The translations under genes were made by a program, and so were the position numbers. The notes under the pieces were generated by a model. The model was not told the origin of the DNA. It saw only the letters and a program-made list of their open reading frames with translations, and did no database searches. DNA of 64,000 nt from Ruegeria lacuscaerulensis (GTDB lineage Bacteria > Pseudomonadota > Alphaproteobacteria > Rhodobacterales > Rhodobacteraceae), in the NCBI RefSeq assembly GCF_013031245.1, contig NZ_WPZL01000006.1, forward strand, positions 186,001 through 250,000, read 5' to 3'. How positions within the stretch are numbered: position 1 is the stretch's first letter; each line of letters opens with the position of its first letter. This document shows positions 36,378 to 44,358 of the stretch, one piece after another.

Positions 36378-36785
36378 ATGTATCACAACATTCTTGTTCC
36401 CATTTCTTTTGATGCCGAACGGGACATTTCCGGCCCATTGAAACTGGCTGAGATATTGGCGACACCGGATGCTATGGTGACGCTGCTGCATGTGGTCGAA
36501 CATATTCCGAACTATGCGATCTCATACATGCCGCCCGAATACCTGTCCGAAGCCCGCAAGGCAGTTCAGAGAGAGCTGGATGATTTGGCTGCAAAGCTAC
36601 CAAACGCAAAAGGAGTGGTGATCGAAGGGCATTCCGGGCGAACCATTCTGGATTGGGCCGAAGAGCATAAGCCGGATTTGATCATCATGGCCTCTCACCG
36701 TCCAGGAATGCAGGATCTTTTGCTTGGCTCAACGGCGAACCACGTGGTCCGCCACGCTGCCTGTGCGGTTCACGTGGTGCGCTGA
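36378..36785 (+). CDS. Universal stress protein
   Basis: A 135-residue UspA-fold protein starting MYHNILVPISFDAERD. The ATP-binding motif G-x2-G-x9-GS appears as a degenerate GMQDLLLGSTANHVVRHAACAV near residues 109-130. The ATG at 36378 follows TGGAGGTG and gives the family N-terminus. It may respond to starvation or low oxygen as in related bacteria. Its last 16 bases overlap the end of the convergent flavin-binding gene. Confidence 0.9.
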   Translation: MYHNILVPISFDAERDISGPLKLAEILATPDAMVTLLHVVEHIPNYAISYMPPEYLSEARKAVQRELDDLAAKLPNAKGVVIEGHSGRTILDWAEEHKPDLIIMASHRPGMQDLLLGSTANHVVRHAACAVHVVR

Positions 36786-37273
36786 TCCGGCCCGAGGTCC
36801 GCTGCGGCAAGGCGCCATGCCTTGCCAAAACCACTATTCAACACCGCGTCTGAAATTTCAAAGCGGACAAAGCCGAAATCTGCGAAATCAACGTATAGCT
36901 TCGCTTTAGGGCGCAAAGTCAGGTACCGAACGCGCAGTTTGGCATGTTCTGCGGTGTCGCGAGTGATGAACTTGGCGGCGGCATGCAACGTCAAACGCGG
37001 ATGTGTCAGCGGATCACCTGTGTCGCTAGGCTCTCCGATCAAAAGCGCGCAAGCCGGTTGAGAGTGCAGAGCCCGCGTGTGATCGGCCAGCGTGGATATC
37101 AGTGTTATCAGGTGTCCTGTCTCATCCGTTGCCAAAGCAACGCGGGATACCGAGGGCAACCCGTTGTCAGGGCGCAACGTGGCGAGGGCGCCGTAGGTCG
37201 CATCTTCGATCAGGTCGCAGGCCAATTTGCGCGCTATGCTATCCGCAGGGCGGAAGGGGTCTGCATTTGTCAT
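36770..37273 (-). CDS. Pyridoxamine 5'-phosphate oxidase-fold protein (HugZ-like)
   Basis: A 167-residue split-barrel protein: YGALATLRPDNGLPSVSRVALATDETGHLITLISTLADHTRAL and CALLIGEPSDTGDPLTHPRLTLHA are characteristic of HugZ/heme-utilisation and related flavin or heme-binding proteins. The C-terminal DUF2470 domain of full HugZ is absent, so this is the short form. The substrate is unclear; heme or F420-like cofactors have been found in relatives. It overlaps the usp gene end by 16 bases. Confidence 0.82.
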   Translation of the reverse strand: MTNADPFRPADSIARKLACDLIEDATYGALATLRPDNGLPSVSRVALATDETGHLITLISTLADHTRALHSQPACALLIGEPSDTGDPLTHPRLTLHAAAKFITRDTAEHAKLRVRYLTLRPKAKLYVDFADFGFVRFEISDAVLNSGFGKAWRLAAADLGPDQRTT

Positions 37274-37419
37274 GATCTGTATCGTGTCCCAGCGGTCTGA
37301 TGCACCTCAAAATAGCCTGATCTTATTTTCAGTGCGAGGCATCGATGTGGCGTTCCTGAGGGGACAGTTAGTGCCGGTTCAGTCTCGGTTTCGCCACAAA
37401 TCTGGTTTATCCGGTTCGC

Positions 37420-37842
37420 ATGGCGATCTTTAAACCCCGGCCTAACGCACAAATAACCGACACGGGCACTTCTGGGCGCGTGAAACGGGCGGAAGCCTTG
37501 CGCAGACGCGCGCTGTCGCCGGTGCGCATTCTGATTATGGTCCTCATGTTGCCGGTGACGACGCTGGTGATTGCTGTGGGGGTCTACATGCGCACATCCG
37601 AATTTGAACCCGAAGAGGCCCTGATCCATCTGATTGCTCTGGCTGGATGCAAGCCGGTAGAATCTCTGGTGCCCGGGCCGTTTTTGGCCGGCGGGCCCGG
37701 GTATCATTTGCGCAACGATCCCGATGGCGACGGCGTTGCGTGCGGAACCTATTCGCTGCCAACGACGCAAAATACATCGCCGCAGCAGGCCGAAAGCCCA
37801 GGTCGCCGGGCAGTTGGCAACGCCAAATTTGTGCGGCCCTGA
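37420..37842 (+). CDS. Membrane-anchored excalibur calcium-binding domain protein
   Basis: A 140-residue protein. A basic cytoplasmic start (RVKRAEALRRRALSPVR) is followed by one membrane helix (ILIMVLMLPVTTLVIAVGVYM, about residues 37-57) and an extracytoplasmic excalibur domain with cysteines in LAGCKPV and the Ca-binding-like loop NDPDGDGVACG near residues 98-108. Such domains are thought to bind calcium in the envelope. No ribosome-binding site is obvious. Stand-alone gene. Confidence 0.8.
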   Translation: MAIFKPRPNAQITDTGTSGRVKRAEALRRRALSPVRILIMVLMLPVTTLVIAVGVYMRTSEFEPEEALIHLIALAGCKPVESLVPGPFLAGGPGYHLRNDPDGDGVACGTYSLPTTQNTSPQQAESPGRRAVGNAKFVRP

Positions 37843-37957
37843 CCGGCGGACTGCCCCCAAGGCCCGTCTCTGCGTAAAAAGTTAACTGTGCTACTATCCC
37901 CGCGACGGGCCGTTTTGGCTGTCATTGGGGGATTTCACCCGGAAAGGGAAGAAAGAC

Positions 37958-38248
37958 ATGTTTGCACGTATTACCCAGTTTAAAATGAAACCCGGCATGC
38001 GGGATGCCGCCGAGGCGAAAATGAATGAAATGAAAGACCAGATCATGGGCATGGACGGCATGCACAGCTTTACCAATGTCATGAACAAGGACGGCACTGG
38101 TTTCGTCGTTGCGGTTGTGAAAAGCGAGGAAACATCAAACGCCAACGCCCCCAAAGTGGCCGAGCTTTGGGGGCATTTTGCCGAGTTCCTCGAAGGTCCG
38201 CCATCGCCCGCCGGGTACGACGTGGTTGTCCACTGGGACAAAGGTTAA
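37958..38248 (+). CDS. Small dimeric alpha/beta-barrel protein
   Basis: A 96-residue protein starting MFARITQFKMKPGMRDAAEAKMNEMKDQIMGMDGMHSFTNVMNKDGTGFVVAVVKSEE. This ferredoxin-like pattern resembles ABM/YCII-type small proteins; it is rich in methionine (10 of the first 55). GGAAAGGGAAG precedes the ATG at 37958, and an upstream TACTAT (about 37891) could be a -10. Function unknown. Confidence 0.75.
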   Translation: MFARITQFKMKPGMRDAAEAKMNEMKDQIMGMDGMHSFTNVMNKDGTGFVVAVVKSEETSNANAPKVAELWGHFAEFLEGPPSPAGYDVVVHWDKG

Positions 38249-38298
38249 GACCCTTTCCGCGCTTGCATAAATCCGGTCGATCATCAAATCTGGGGTGA

Positions 38299-38652
38299 AT
38301 GACCCGCGATGAGTTCAACACGTTCTGCGCAAGCCTCAAGGCCACCTCTCACGTGGTGCAATGGGGCAATGCAGATGTGTGGAAAGTGGGCGGCAAGGTG
38401 TTTGCGGTCTGCGGTTGGAACGATGGGCGTGATGCATTTACCTTCAAGGCCACCGATCTGGCTTTTGAGGTCCTTGGCGACGAACCCGGCATCCGCCCAG
38501 CGCCTTATCTGGCGTCACGGGGGATGAAATGGCTGCAGGTCTATGAGGAACACGGAATGAGCGATACCTCACTGCGTGAACATATCGTGACGTCTTATGA
38601 TCTGGTTGTTGCCAAGCTGACCAAAAAGTTGCGGGCGGAGTTGGGGGTTTAA
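38299..38652 (+). CDS. MmcQ/YjbR family protein
   Basis: A 117-residue protein of the MmcQ/YjbR family: EFNTFCASLKATSHVVQWGNADVWKVGGKVFAVCGWNDGR, then FKATDLAFEVLGDEPGIRPAPYLASRGMKWLQV. The fold (CyaY-like) has been proposed to bind DNA, without a defined role. It ends with a four-base overlap on the convergent ORF6N gene. Confidence 0.87.
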   Translation: MTRDEFNTFCASLKATSHVVQWGNADVWKVGGKVFAVCGWNDGRDAFTFKATDLAFEVLGDEPGIRPAPYLASRGMKWLQVYEEHGMSDTSLREHIVTSYDLVVAKLTKKLRAELGV

Positions 38653-39356
38653 CCCTTCATCGCGTGCAGCAATTCCAGCAGCCGTTTGCGGTCGTCATCG
38701 TCGGTGTAATCACCGGCCGCCAGACGCTCAGCGATGCTGAGGCGCAGGCGTTCGTGTTGGGTGCGCACCTCTTCCCCGGCGGTTTCGGCGAGAGTCTTCA
38801 TGATCGCCGCCACCGCCTGCTGGCGCTTGGTGGTGGGGTTGGCGATGTAATCGACAAGGCTCTGCTGTCCGGAATCGAGAATGTTTTCGGCCAGATCGCG
38901 CAGTTGATCGCCATTGGGCAGCAGCGGGGCGGGGGCATCCTCGGGCGCCAGAATTTCGGGCACGCTGCGCGGGGTCTCGGCCAGCGCGTTTGCGCCGTCG
39001 ACAAAGGCTTCGGTGATCATGCGGGTGATCCTGATGGCGCGCGGGTCCTTGAACAGGGCCGAGGCGATGGCCACGCCGTAATCCGTATAGACCCAAGGAT
39101 TGACCCGCCGCCCGCCGCGGCCCTTGGGTTTTGAGATCACATTCTGTGATTGCAAATCGGCGACCTCGGCATCGGTCAGCTGAAATCGGTAGCCCTCGAA
39201 CAGGTCCTTGTTGCGCGAGACGGCCTGATTAAAGGCGCTGACGGATTTTCCGTAGAACTGCGCCAGATCCTCGGCCAGCACCACGCGGGTGCCGCGCACC
39301 CGGTGTATGGCGCTTTGGACCTCATGCGTGCTGGGCAGGGTGTTCGGGTTCGTCAT
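38649..39356 (-). CDS. ORF6N/KilA-N-type DNA-binding protein
   Basis: A 235-residue protein. Residues about 12-100 are an ORF6N domain (VQSAIHRVRGTRVVLAEDLAQFYGKSVSAFNQAVSRNKDLF then EGYRFQLTDAEVADLQSQNVIS), best known in phage and mobile-element proteins. The middle is Pro/Ala-rich (APEDAPAPLLP) and the C-terminus is helical and charged. A 31-base near-perfect palindrome ends 6 bases before the start codon, and a second copy of its core, ATCACA-N3-TGTGAT, lies inside the gene at 39136-39150, which suggests autoregulation. No Shine-Dalgarno sequence is visible. Likely a remnant or cargo of mobile DNA. Confidence 0.82.
   Translation of the reverse strand: MTNPNTLPSTHEVQSAIHRVRGTRVVLAEDLAQFYGKSVSAFNQAVSRNKDLFEGYRFQLTDAEVADLQSQNVISKPKGRGGRRVNPWVYTDYGVAIASALFKDPRAIRITRMITEAFVDGANALAETPRSVPEILAPEDAPAPLLPNGDQLRDLAENILDSGQQSLVDYIANPTTKRQQAVAAIMKTLAETAGEEVRTQHERLRLSIAERLAAGDYTDDDDRKRLLELLHAMKG
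39136..39150. promoter_or_regulatory. Second ATCACA-N3-TGTGAT site inside the ORF6N gene
   Basis: ATCACATTCTGTGAT, a perfect 6-3-6 inverted repeat, lies about 70 codons into the ORF6N gene. It shares both half-sites with the palindrome just upstream of the same gene. Two such matches 220 bases apart could allow looping by the encoded protein. Confidence 0.5.
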
Positions 39357-39362
39357 GGCAAC

Positions 39363-39393
39363 CGTTTGGAATCACAATTTGTGATTTCAAACG
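39363..39393. promoter_or_regulatory. 31-base palindrome before the ORF6N gene, candidate operator
   Basis: Left arm CGTTTGGAATCACAA and right arm TTGTGATTTCAAACG are inverted copies with one mismatched pair, separated by a single T. The core is ATCACAATTTGTGAT (39371-39385). It occupies the position of the ribosome-binding site and probably the promoter of the ORF6N gene. Confidence 0.65.
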
Positions 39394-39438
39394 TGGAGGA
39401 GGGAGGGTTGGGGTGCAAGTTTGAAGTGTGGGGAGGTG

Positions 39439-39507
39439 TGTAGGATGGGTTTCCCAGTCATATGTTGGAGTGACCCAAAAGACGATAGGTTGGAAACCCA
39501 TCCTACA
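39439..39507. repeat. REP-like intergenic inverted repeat
   Basis: A perfect 16-base inverted repeat, TGTAGGATGGGTTTCC and its complement, flanks a 37-base spacer between the ORF6N gene and the broken DUF4238 gene. The GTAGGATGGGTTT motif resembles interspersed palindromic elements seen in many genomes. No second copy is seen in this window. The T/A ends and the island setting suggest mobility. Confidence 0.65.
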
Positions 39508-39516
39508 TTTGCTCGC

Positions 39517-40380
39517 TCACCACGCTGAAGCTGTAAGCGATTGAATCAATGGTTTTGAGGTAGATGCGACCGCTCTACTATTTTTGGCTAAGGCACGATT
39601 GATTTTTCGAACGGCATTGTCGTCAAACGATACACAGTCGGGAGCCGAATAGTCGGCGACAAAGCCTACTGCAATTTTCGGAGTAAAAGTTGTCCACTCC
39701 TCGACACCTAACTCACCCAACTCTTGCTTGGGATAATCTTCAAATCTTGCGACAGGATTGCTGGAGACAATGAACTGCTTGTTCGAGCGCTTCGGTGTGC
39801 CAATAACAATCTTCATCTTTTCAAGCCTAGAAAGGATTTTTGTAGATTGCCGCCCAAAGTTTTCTACTCGGCTATTTCACAAAGCTCGCGCTCTAAAGTT
39901 TTCATCGTTAAGAAGCAACTTCTCTTCGTAAGTCAAGGGTCGGTACGCCGCCTCAAACTCGCTTTCAAGATCGGCCGTGAAGGTTTCCTCAGCCACCTCT
40001 TGGACAATCGGGTCAATGAAATCCGGGGATCTTTTCTTATGATTGTAAAAAAACTGAATAAACCTGTACCGAAGCTCTCTACTAGGAAAAGCCAGAATGC
40101 CAGTTTCGAGTGCACGCTGAAAAGCACCCACCCACTCCGGAATATAGTTGTCTAATTCATAAGCGAAGAACTTCTCAATAGTATCATCTTTTGAGCCATC
40201 ATTGCGTTCGAAAGAGTTAAAGTGCATTCGCCGAAAAACGCTGTCGATGTTCCGGCGCTCAGGAACCTTAGAGCCAGATTGTTTGGACAAATAAAACAGT
40301 GACTCACCAGATACACAGAAATTATGAAGTATCGCTTTGGCAACATAATGGTGTTTGCTGGAAACTTGTTGTTTGTTCAA
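39517..40380 (-). pseudogene. DUF4238 family gene interrupted by one in-frame TGA
   Basis: Reading from a TTG at 40380 (ribosome-binding GGAGGAAG inside the end of uvrB), the protein begins MNKQQVSSKHHYVAKAILHNF, the HHY-x-P/A-K start of DUF4238 proteins. It runs to a TGA at 39877-39879. The same frame continues without shift through NSRVENFGRQSTK to KQFIVSSNPVARFEDYP, the FxxSxNPV motif of the DUF4238 C-terminus, and ends normally at 39517. So a single stop interrupts an otherwise intact gene of about 287 codons. The DNA is clearly AT-richer than its neighbours. An internal ATG at 39816 could start a 99-residue C-terminal fragment. The function of the family is unknown; members are frequent on mobile DNA. 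Confidence 0.8.
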
Positions 40381-40381
40381 A

Positions 40382-42568
40382 CTACCGCTTCCTCCGCTTC
40401 ACATTCCCGCCCCGCTGCCCCGGCCGACCAGCCGTTGACCGACCGCGCGATTTCACGGCGTCTTCCGAGGCTTTCTCGACTGCCCACTGGCGCGCCATGG
40501 GGTCGTCGGCGACGGCCAGGTCGACCGCTTCCAGACGTTTGATCTCATCCCGGATATTGGCGGCCTCTTCGAATTCCAGGTTCTCGGCGGCTTTGCGCAT
40601 CTGGTCGCGCAACCCGTCCAGATGGGCCTCGAGGTTGGCGCCGTGCATCGGTTTGTCGATGGTGGCGGTGACGCGGTTCATGTCGACGTCGCCTTCGTAG
40701 AGACCGGCCAGAACGTCCTCGACATTCTTCTTCACCGTCTCCGGCGTGATGCCGTGTTCCTCGTTGTAGGCGAGCTGTTTCGCGCGGCGGCGGTTGGTTT
40801 CCTCCAGCGCGCGTTCCATGGAACCGGTGATCTTGTCGGCATACATGATCACCCGCCCGTCGGCATTCCGCGCGGCGCGGCCGATGGTCTGGATCAGCGA
40901 GGTCTCAGAGCGCAGAAAGCCCTCTTTATCCGCGTCCAGAATGGCGACCAGCCCGCATTCGGGGATGTCGAGGCCTTCGCGCAGCAGGTTGATGCCGATC
41001 AGCACGTCGAAAGCCCCCAGACGCAGGTCACGCAGGATTTCGATGCGCTCCAACGTGTCGATGTCCGAGTGCATGTAGCGGACCTTGATGCCCTGTTCGT
41101 GCAGGTATTCGGTCAGGTCTTCGGCCATGCGTTTGGTCAGCGTGGTAACCAGCGTGCGATAGCCGTCGGCGGCCACTTTGCGCACCTCGTCCAGCAGGTC
41201 GTCCACCTGCATCGACACGGGGCGGATTTCGACCTCGGGGTCCAAGAGGCCGGTGGGCCGGATCACCTGTTCGGTGAAGACGCCGCCGGTCTGTTCGATC
41301 TCCCACTTTGCCGGGGTGGCCGAGACGAAAACGGATTGCGGGCGCATGGCGTCCCATTCCTCGAACTTGAGGGGGCGGTTGTCCATGCAGGACGGCAGTC
41401 GGAACCCGTGTTCGGCCAGCGTGAACTTGCGCCGGTAGTCGCCCCGGTACATGCCGCCGATCTGTGGGACTGAAACGTGGGATTCATCGGCAAAAACGAT
41501 GGCGTTGTCGGGGATGAATTCGAACAGGGTCGGGGGTGGTTCTCCCGGTGCGCGGCCCGTCAGATAGCGCGAGTAGTTTTCGATACCGTTGCAGACGCCG
41601 GTGGCCTCGAGCATTTCCAGATCGAAGTTGGTGCGCTGTTCCAGACGCTGGGCTTCCAGCAGTTTGCCCTCACCGACCAACTGGTCGAGCCGGATGCGCA
41701 ATTCCTTTTTGATGCCGATGATCGCCTGCTGCATCGTAGGTTTCGGCGTCACGTAGTGGGAGTTCGCATACACCCGCACCTGTTTCATCGTGGCTGCGCG
41801 TTCGCCGGTTAAGGGATCGAATTCGGTGATCTGTTCCAGTTCCTCACCGAAGAAGGACAGTTTCCAGGCACGATCCTCAAGGTGGGCGGGCCAGATTTCC
41901 AGTGAATCACCGCGCACCCGGAAGGATCCGCGCTGAAACGCCTGATCGTTGCGGCGGTACTGCTGTGCGACCAGATCGGCCATCACCTGCCGCTGGTCGT
42001 AATCCTTGCCGACCTTCAGATCCTGCGTCATCGCCCCGTAGGTTTCGACCGAACCTATACCGTATATGCAGGACACCGAGGCCACGATGATCACATCGTC
42101 CCGCTCCAGCAAAGCCCGGGTGGCCGAGTGGCGCATCCGATCGATCTGTTCGTTGATCTGGGATTCTTTCTCAATATAGGTGTCCGACCGCGCGACATAG
42201 GCCTCGGGCTGATAGTAGTCGTAGTAGGAAACGAAATACTCGACTGAATTCTCGGGAAAGAACCCTTTGAATTCGCCGTAAAGCTGCGCCGCCAGCGTCT
42301 TGTTGGGCGCCAGAATGATTGCGGGGCGCTGGGTTTCCTCGATCACCTTGGCCATGGTGAAGGTCTTGCCCGTACCCGTCGCGCCCAGCAGTACCTGGTC
42401 ACGTTCGCCATCAAACACGCCGCCGGTCAGCTCTTTGATCGCGGTCGGCTGGTCGCCCGCAGGGGCAAACTCTGTGTGCATGACGAATTGCTTGCCGCCT
42501 TCGAGCTTCAGGCGTGCGCGAACGTCATCGGCGCTCAGCTGGGTCTTGTCGGAATGGGCGTATGGCAT
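40382..42568 (-). CDS. uvrB: UvrABC system protein B
   Basis: A 728-residue helicase-like subunit of nucleotide excision repair that verifies damage handed over by UvrA and recruits UvrC. Walker [15 protein letters not shown] is near residue 62. The DNA-clamping beta hairpin [21 protein letters not shown] is near 114. Motif II is [20 protein letters not shown] near 366, and [20 protein letters not shown] is motif VI. The UVR domain [28 protein letters not shown] is near 635. A basic Gly/Arg tail ([10 protein letters not shown]) extends past the UVR domain, so the protein is longer than the E. coli one (673). Confidence 0.98.
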   Translation of the reverse strand: MPYAHSDKTQLSADDVRARLKLEGGKQFVMHTEFAPAGDQPTAIKELTGGVFDGERDQVLLGATGTGKTFTMAKVIEETQRPAIILAPNKTLAAQLYGEFKGFFPENSVEYFVSYYDYYQPEAYVARSDTYIEKESQINEQIDRMRHSATRALLERDDVIIVASVSCIYGIGSVETYGAMTQDLKVGKDYDQRQVMADLVAQQYRRNDQAFQRGSFRVRGDSLEIWPAHLEDRAWKLSFFGEELEQITEFDPLTGERAATMKQVRVYANSHYVTPKPTMQQAIIGIKKELRIRLDQLVGEGKLLEAQRLEQRTNFDLEMLEATGVCNGIENYSRYLTGRAPGEPPPTLFEFIPDNAIVFADESHVSVPQIGGMYRGDYRRKFTLAEHGFRLPSCMDNRPLKFEEWDAMRPQSVFVSATPAKWEIEQTGGVFTEQVIRPTGLLDPEVEIRPVSMQVDDLLDEVRKVAADGYRTLVTTLTKRMAEDLTEYLHEQGIKVRYMHSDIDTLERIEILRDLRLGAFDVLIGINLLREGLDIPECGLVAILDADKEGFLRSETSLIQTIGRAARNADGRVIMYADKITGSMERALEETNRRRAKQLAYNEEHGITPETVKKNVEDVLAGLYEGDVDMNRVTATIDKPMHGANLEAHLDGLRDQMRKAAENLEFEEAANIRDEIKRLEAVDLAVADDPMARQWAVEKASEDAVKSRGRSTAGRPGQRGGNVKRRKR

Positions 42569-42649
42569 GGGCAGGCTCCGGGTCAGGTCCCTACATTTGT
42601 TCTTATTTTGTCCAACTGCAAGGCCCGATCCGGTCTAGAATCCGCAGTT

Positions 42650-43129
42650 TCAATAATAGGCGTACTGACGGTAAGAATTTTGACCGGGCTGAACCTTTTT
42701 GGCGAGTGCTTTCAAGTTGTCATCCAATACCCGGCCCATCGCAGCCTTCAGCAGCGTTTGCCCCATCAGCCATCCCAACGGGCCATACTTCATCCGATAA
42801 TCCATGCTCCAGATGACCCGCGACTGGCTGTTCGCAAGTGTCTCGATGGTGATGGCCGCATATGCTTCGGTCAAAGGCATTGCCTGCATTTCCGACAGCC
42901 GGACACGATAGCCTCGGTTGGTTTGCCAATCGGTCACTTCTTCAATCAAGGAAGTTCCATTTTCAAAATGGCAACGCCGTTTCGACCCAACGCCGTTCTG
43001 GCCATCGGTCAAAGCATCCACGGATTTTACCTGCGGTGCGAATTCATCGATATTCATGAACCGACCCAAAACGGCCCAGACAGCCTCGGGGCTGGCATCG
43101 ATTTCCAGACTTCTTTCAAAGTGAATCAT
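42650..43129 (-). CDS. SRPBCC (START-like) family protein
   Basis: A 159-residue protein with the polyketide-cyclase/START-like fold: MIHFERSLEIDASPEAVWAVLGRFMNIDEFAPQVKSVDAL at the N-terminus and RVIWSMDYRMKYGPLGWLMGQTLLKAAMGRVLDDNLKALAKKV at the end. It would bind a hydrophobic ligand; which one is unknown. The ATG at 43129 follows AGAGGACAAAAAG; the frame upstream is open but lacks family features. Divergent from the complex I accessory gene. Confidence 0.85.
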   Translation of the reverse strand: MIHFERSLEIDASPEAVWAVLGRFMNIDEFAPQVKSVDALTDGQNGVGSKRRCHFENGTSLIEEVTDWQTNRGYRVRLSEMQAMPLTEAYAAITIETLANSQSRVIWSMDYRMKYGPLGWLMGQTLLKAAMGRVLDDNLKALAKKVQPGQNSYRQYAYY

Positions 43130-43286
43130 CTTTTTGTCCTCTACTCGGGGCGTGAGCGAGGTATAGGGAACACTGATGACAGTTTCTGGCATCAGAGGGC
43201 AGCGGGTGCCGCGACAATTGCGATCTTGTCCCCGCTCGCGCTCTAGCGCATAAACAAGCCCAGCCAAGTGAGCACGGAGAGGCGAC

Positions 43287-43598
43287 ATGCGCGCACGGAT
43301 TTACAAGCCTGCAAGAAATGCGATGACTTCGGGGATGGCCAAGACCCACAAATGGGTTCTGGAATACGCTCCCGCGTCTGCGCGCGAGGTTGATCCGCTG
43401 ATGGGCTGGACCTCTTCGTCGGATACGCAGACACAGGTGCGCCTGAAATTCGACACCAAGGAAGAGGCGCTGGATTACGCCAAGGACCACGGGATCGACG
43501 CGCAGGTCAGCGAACCGCACAAGCGCAAGCCTAACCTGCGTGCTCGTGGTTATGGTGAGAATTTCGCCACCGACCGCCGTGCGCCTTGGACCCACTGA
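43287..43598 (+). CDS. NADH dehydrogenase accessory subunit (NDUFS4 family)
   Basis: A 103-residue homologue of mitochondrial complex I 18-kDa subunit NDUFS4. [62 protein letters not shown] and the basic C-terminus ([26 protein letters not shown]) are diagnostic. This subunit occurs among bacteria mainly in alphaproteobacteria, supporting the taxonomic assignment. It helps hold the NADH-oxidising module on the arm. The main nuo genes are not in this window. Confidence 0.93.
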   Translation: MRARIYKPARNAMTSGMAKTHKWVLEYAPASAREVDPLMGWTSSSDTQTQVRLKFDTKEEALDYAKDHGIDAQVSEPHKRKPNLRARGYGENFATDRRAPWTH

Positions 43599-43612
43599 CC
43601 GAGCCGCATTGC

Positions 43613-44089
43613 ATGATCGAAATCCGCGAGGCTGACCCGACTTCGGACGCGATGCGCCCGCTGGTCGAGGCGCATTTTGCCCATAGCGAAACGGCGGGGC
43701 CTGCGGAAAGCAATCACACCATGGGCGCGGAGGCTCTGGCAGAGCCAGGCATTCGCTTCTGGGCGATGTATGAAGCTGGTAAGCCAGTGGGGTGTGGCGC
43801 GCTCAAAGCGCTCCCGGATGGAACGGCCGAAGTGAAATCCGTGCATGTGGTATCCGACGTCCGCGGGCGCGGACTGGCGCGCACTTTGATGAATCACTTC
43901 GCTGATTTGGCTAATTCCGAGGGGATTACAGCACTGGTTCTGGAGACCGGAGCAGATCATCTGCGCGAATATGACGCCGCGCGCAAACTCTATGAGGCGC
44001 TGGGATATTCCTATTGTGGCCCGATCTATGGCTATGAGGACGATCCGAACAGCGCCTTCATGCGCTTGGCTCTTGAACCCCGCCCGTAA
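43613..44089 (+). CDS. GNAT family N-acetyltransferase
   Basis: A 158-residue acetyltransferase of the ElaA/YiaC type. The acetyl-CoA loop is VVSDVRGRGLARTLMNHFADLA (Q/R-x-x-G-x-G/A) near residues 84-105. LVLETGADHLREYDAARKLYEALGYSYCGP is the C-terminal GNAT block. The ATG at 43613 lies 14 bases after the NDUFS4-type gene stop, so the two are likely co-transcribed. Substrate unknown. Confidence 0.87.
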   Translation: MIEIREADPTSDAMRPLVEAHFAHSETAGPAESNHTMGAEALAEPGIRFWAMYEAGKPVGCGALKALPDGTAEVKSVHVVSDVRGRGLARTLMNHFADLANSEGITALVLETGADHLREYDAARKLYEALGYSYCGPIYGYEDDPNSAFMRLALEPRP

Positions 44090-44110
44090 AAACCGCAAGA
44101 AGGGCACAGC

Positions 44111-44187
44111 GGTCCCGTAGCTCAACTGGATAGAGCAGCTGACTTCTAATCAGCAGGTTGAGGGTTCGAGTCCTTCCGGGATCGCCA
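44111..44187 (+). tRNA. tRNA-Arg(TCT)
   Basis: A 77-base cloverleaf with encoded CCA. Acceptor GGTCCCG pairs with CGGGATC (one G-T pair), the D arm is GCTCAACTGGATAGAGC, the anticodon stem-loop CTGACTTCTAATCAG carries anticodon TCT, and the T arm is GAGGGTTCGAGTCCTTC. It reads AGA arginine codons. It stands alone after the acetyltransferase gene. Confidence 0.96.
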
Positions 44188-44298
44188 TTTCTGTTTCAAC
44201 TGAGAAAACCTCATAGGGATTGCGGCGTCGATCCCGGCTGATCTGGCCGGTTTCGTATGCCGTGACTTAAGTTCATTTCAGGTTTCCTGAGAAATATC

Positions 44299-44314
44299 TT
44301 GCAACCGGTTGCAA
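44299..44314. promoter_or_regulatory. LacI-family operator upstream of iolG
   Basis: TTGCAACCGGTTGCAA is a perfect 16-base palindrome with a central CCGG, typical of LacI/GalR operators. It lies 45 bases before the iolG start. Three matching sites occur at 45352, 57753 and 61145. Confidence 0.82.
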
Positions 44315-44358
44315 AGCGAAACATTGTGTCGCTCAAATAAAGGAATCGGGAGAACCGC

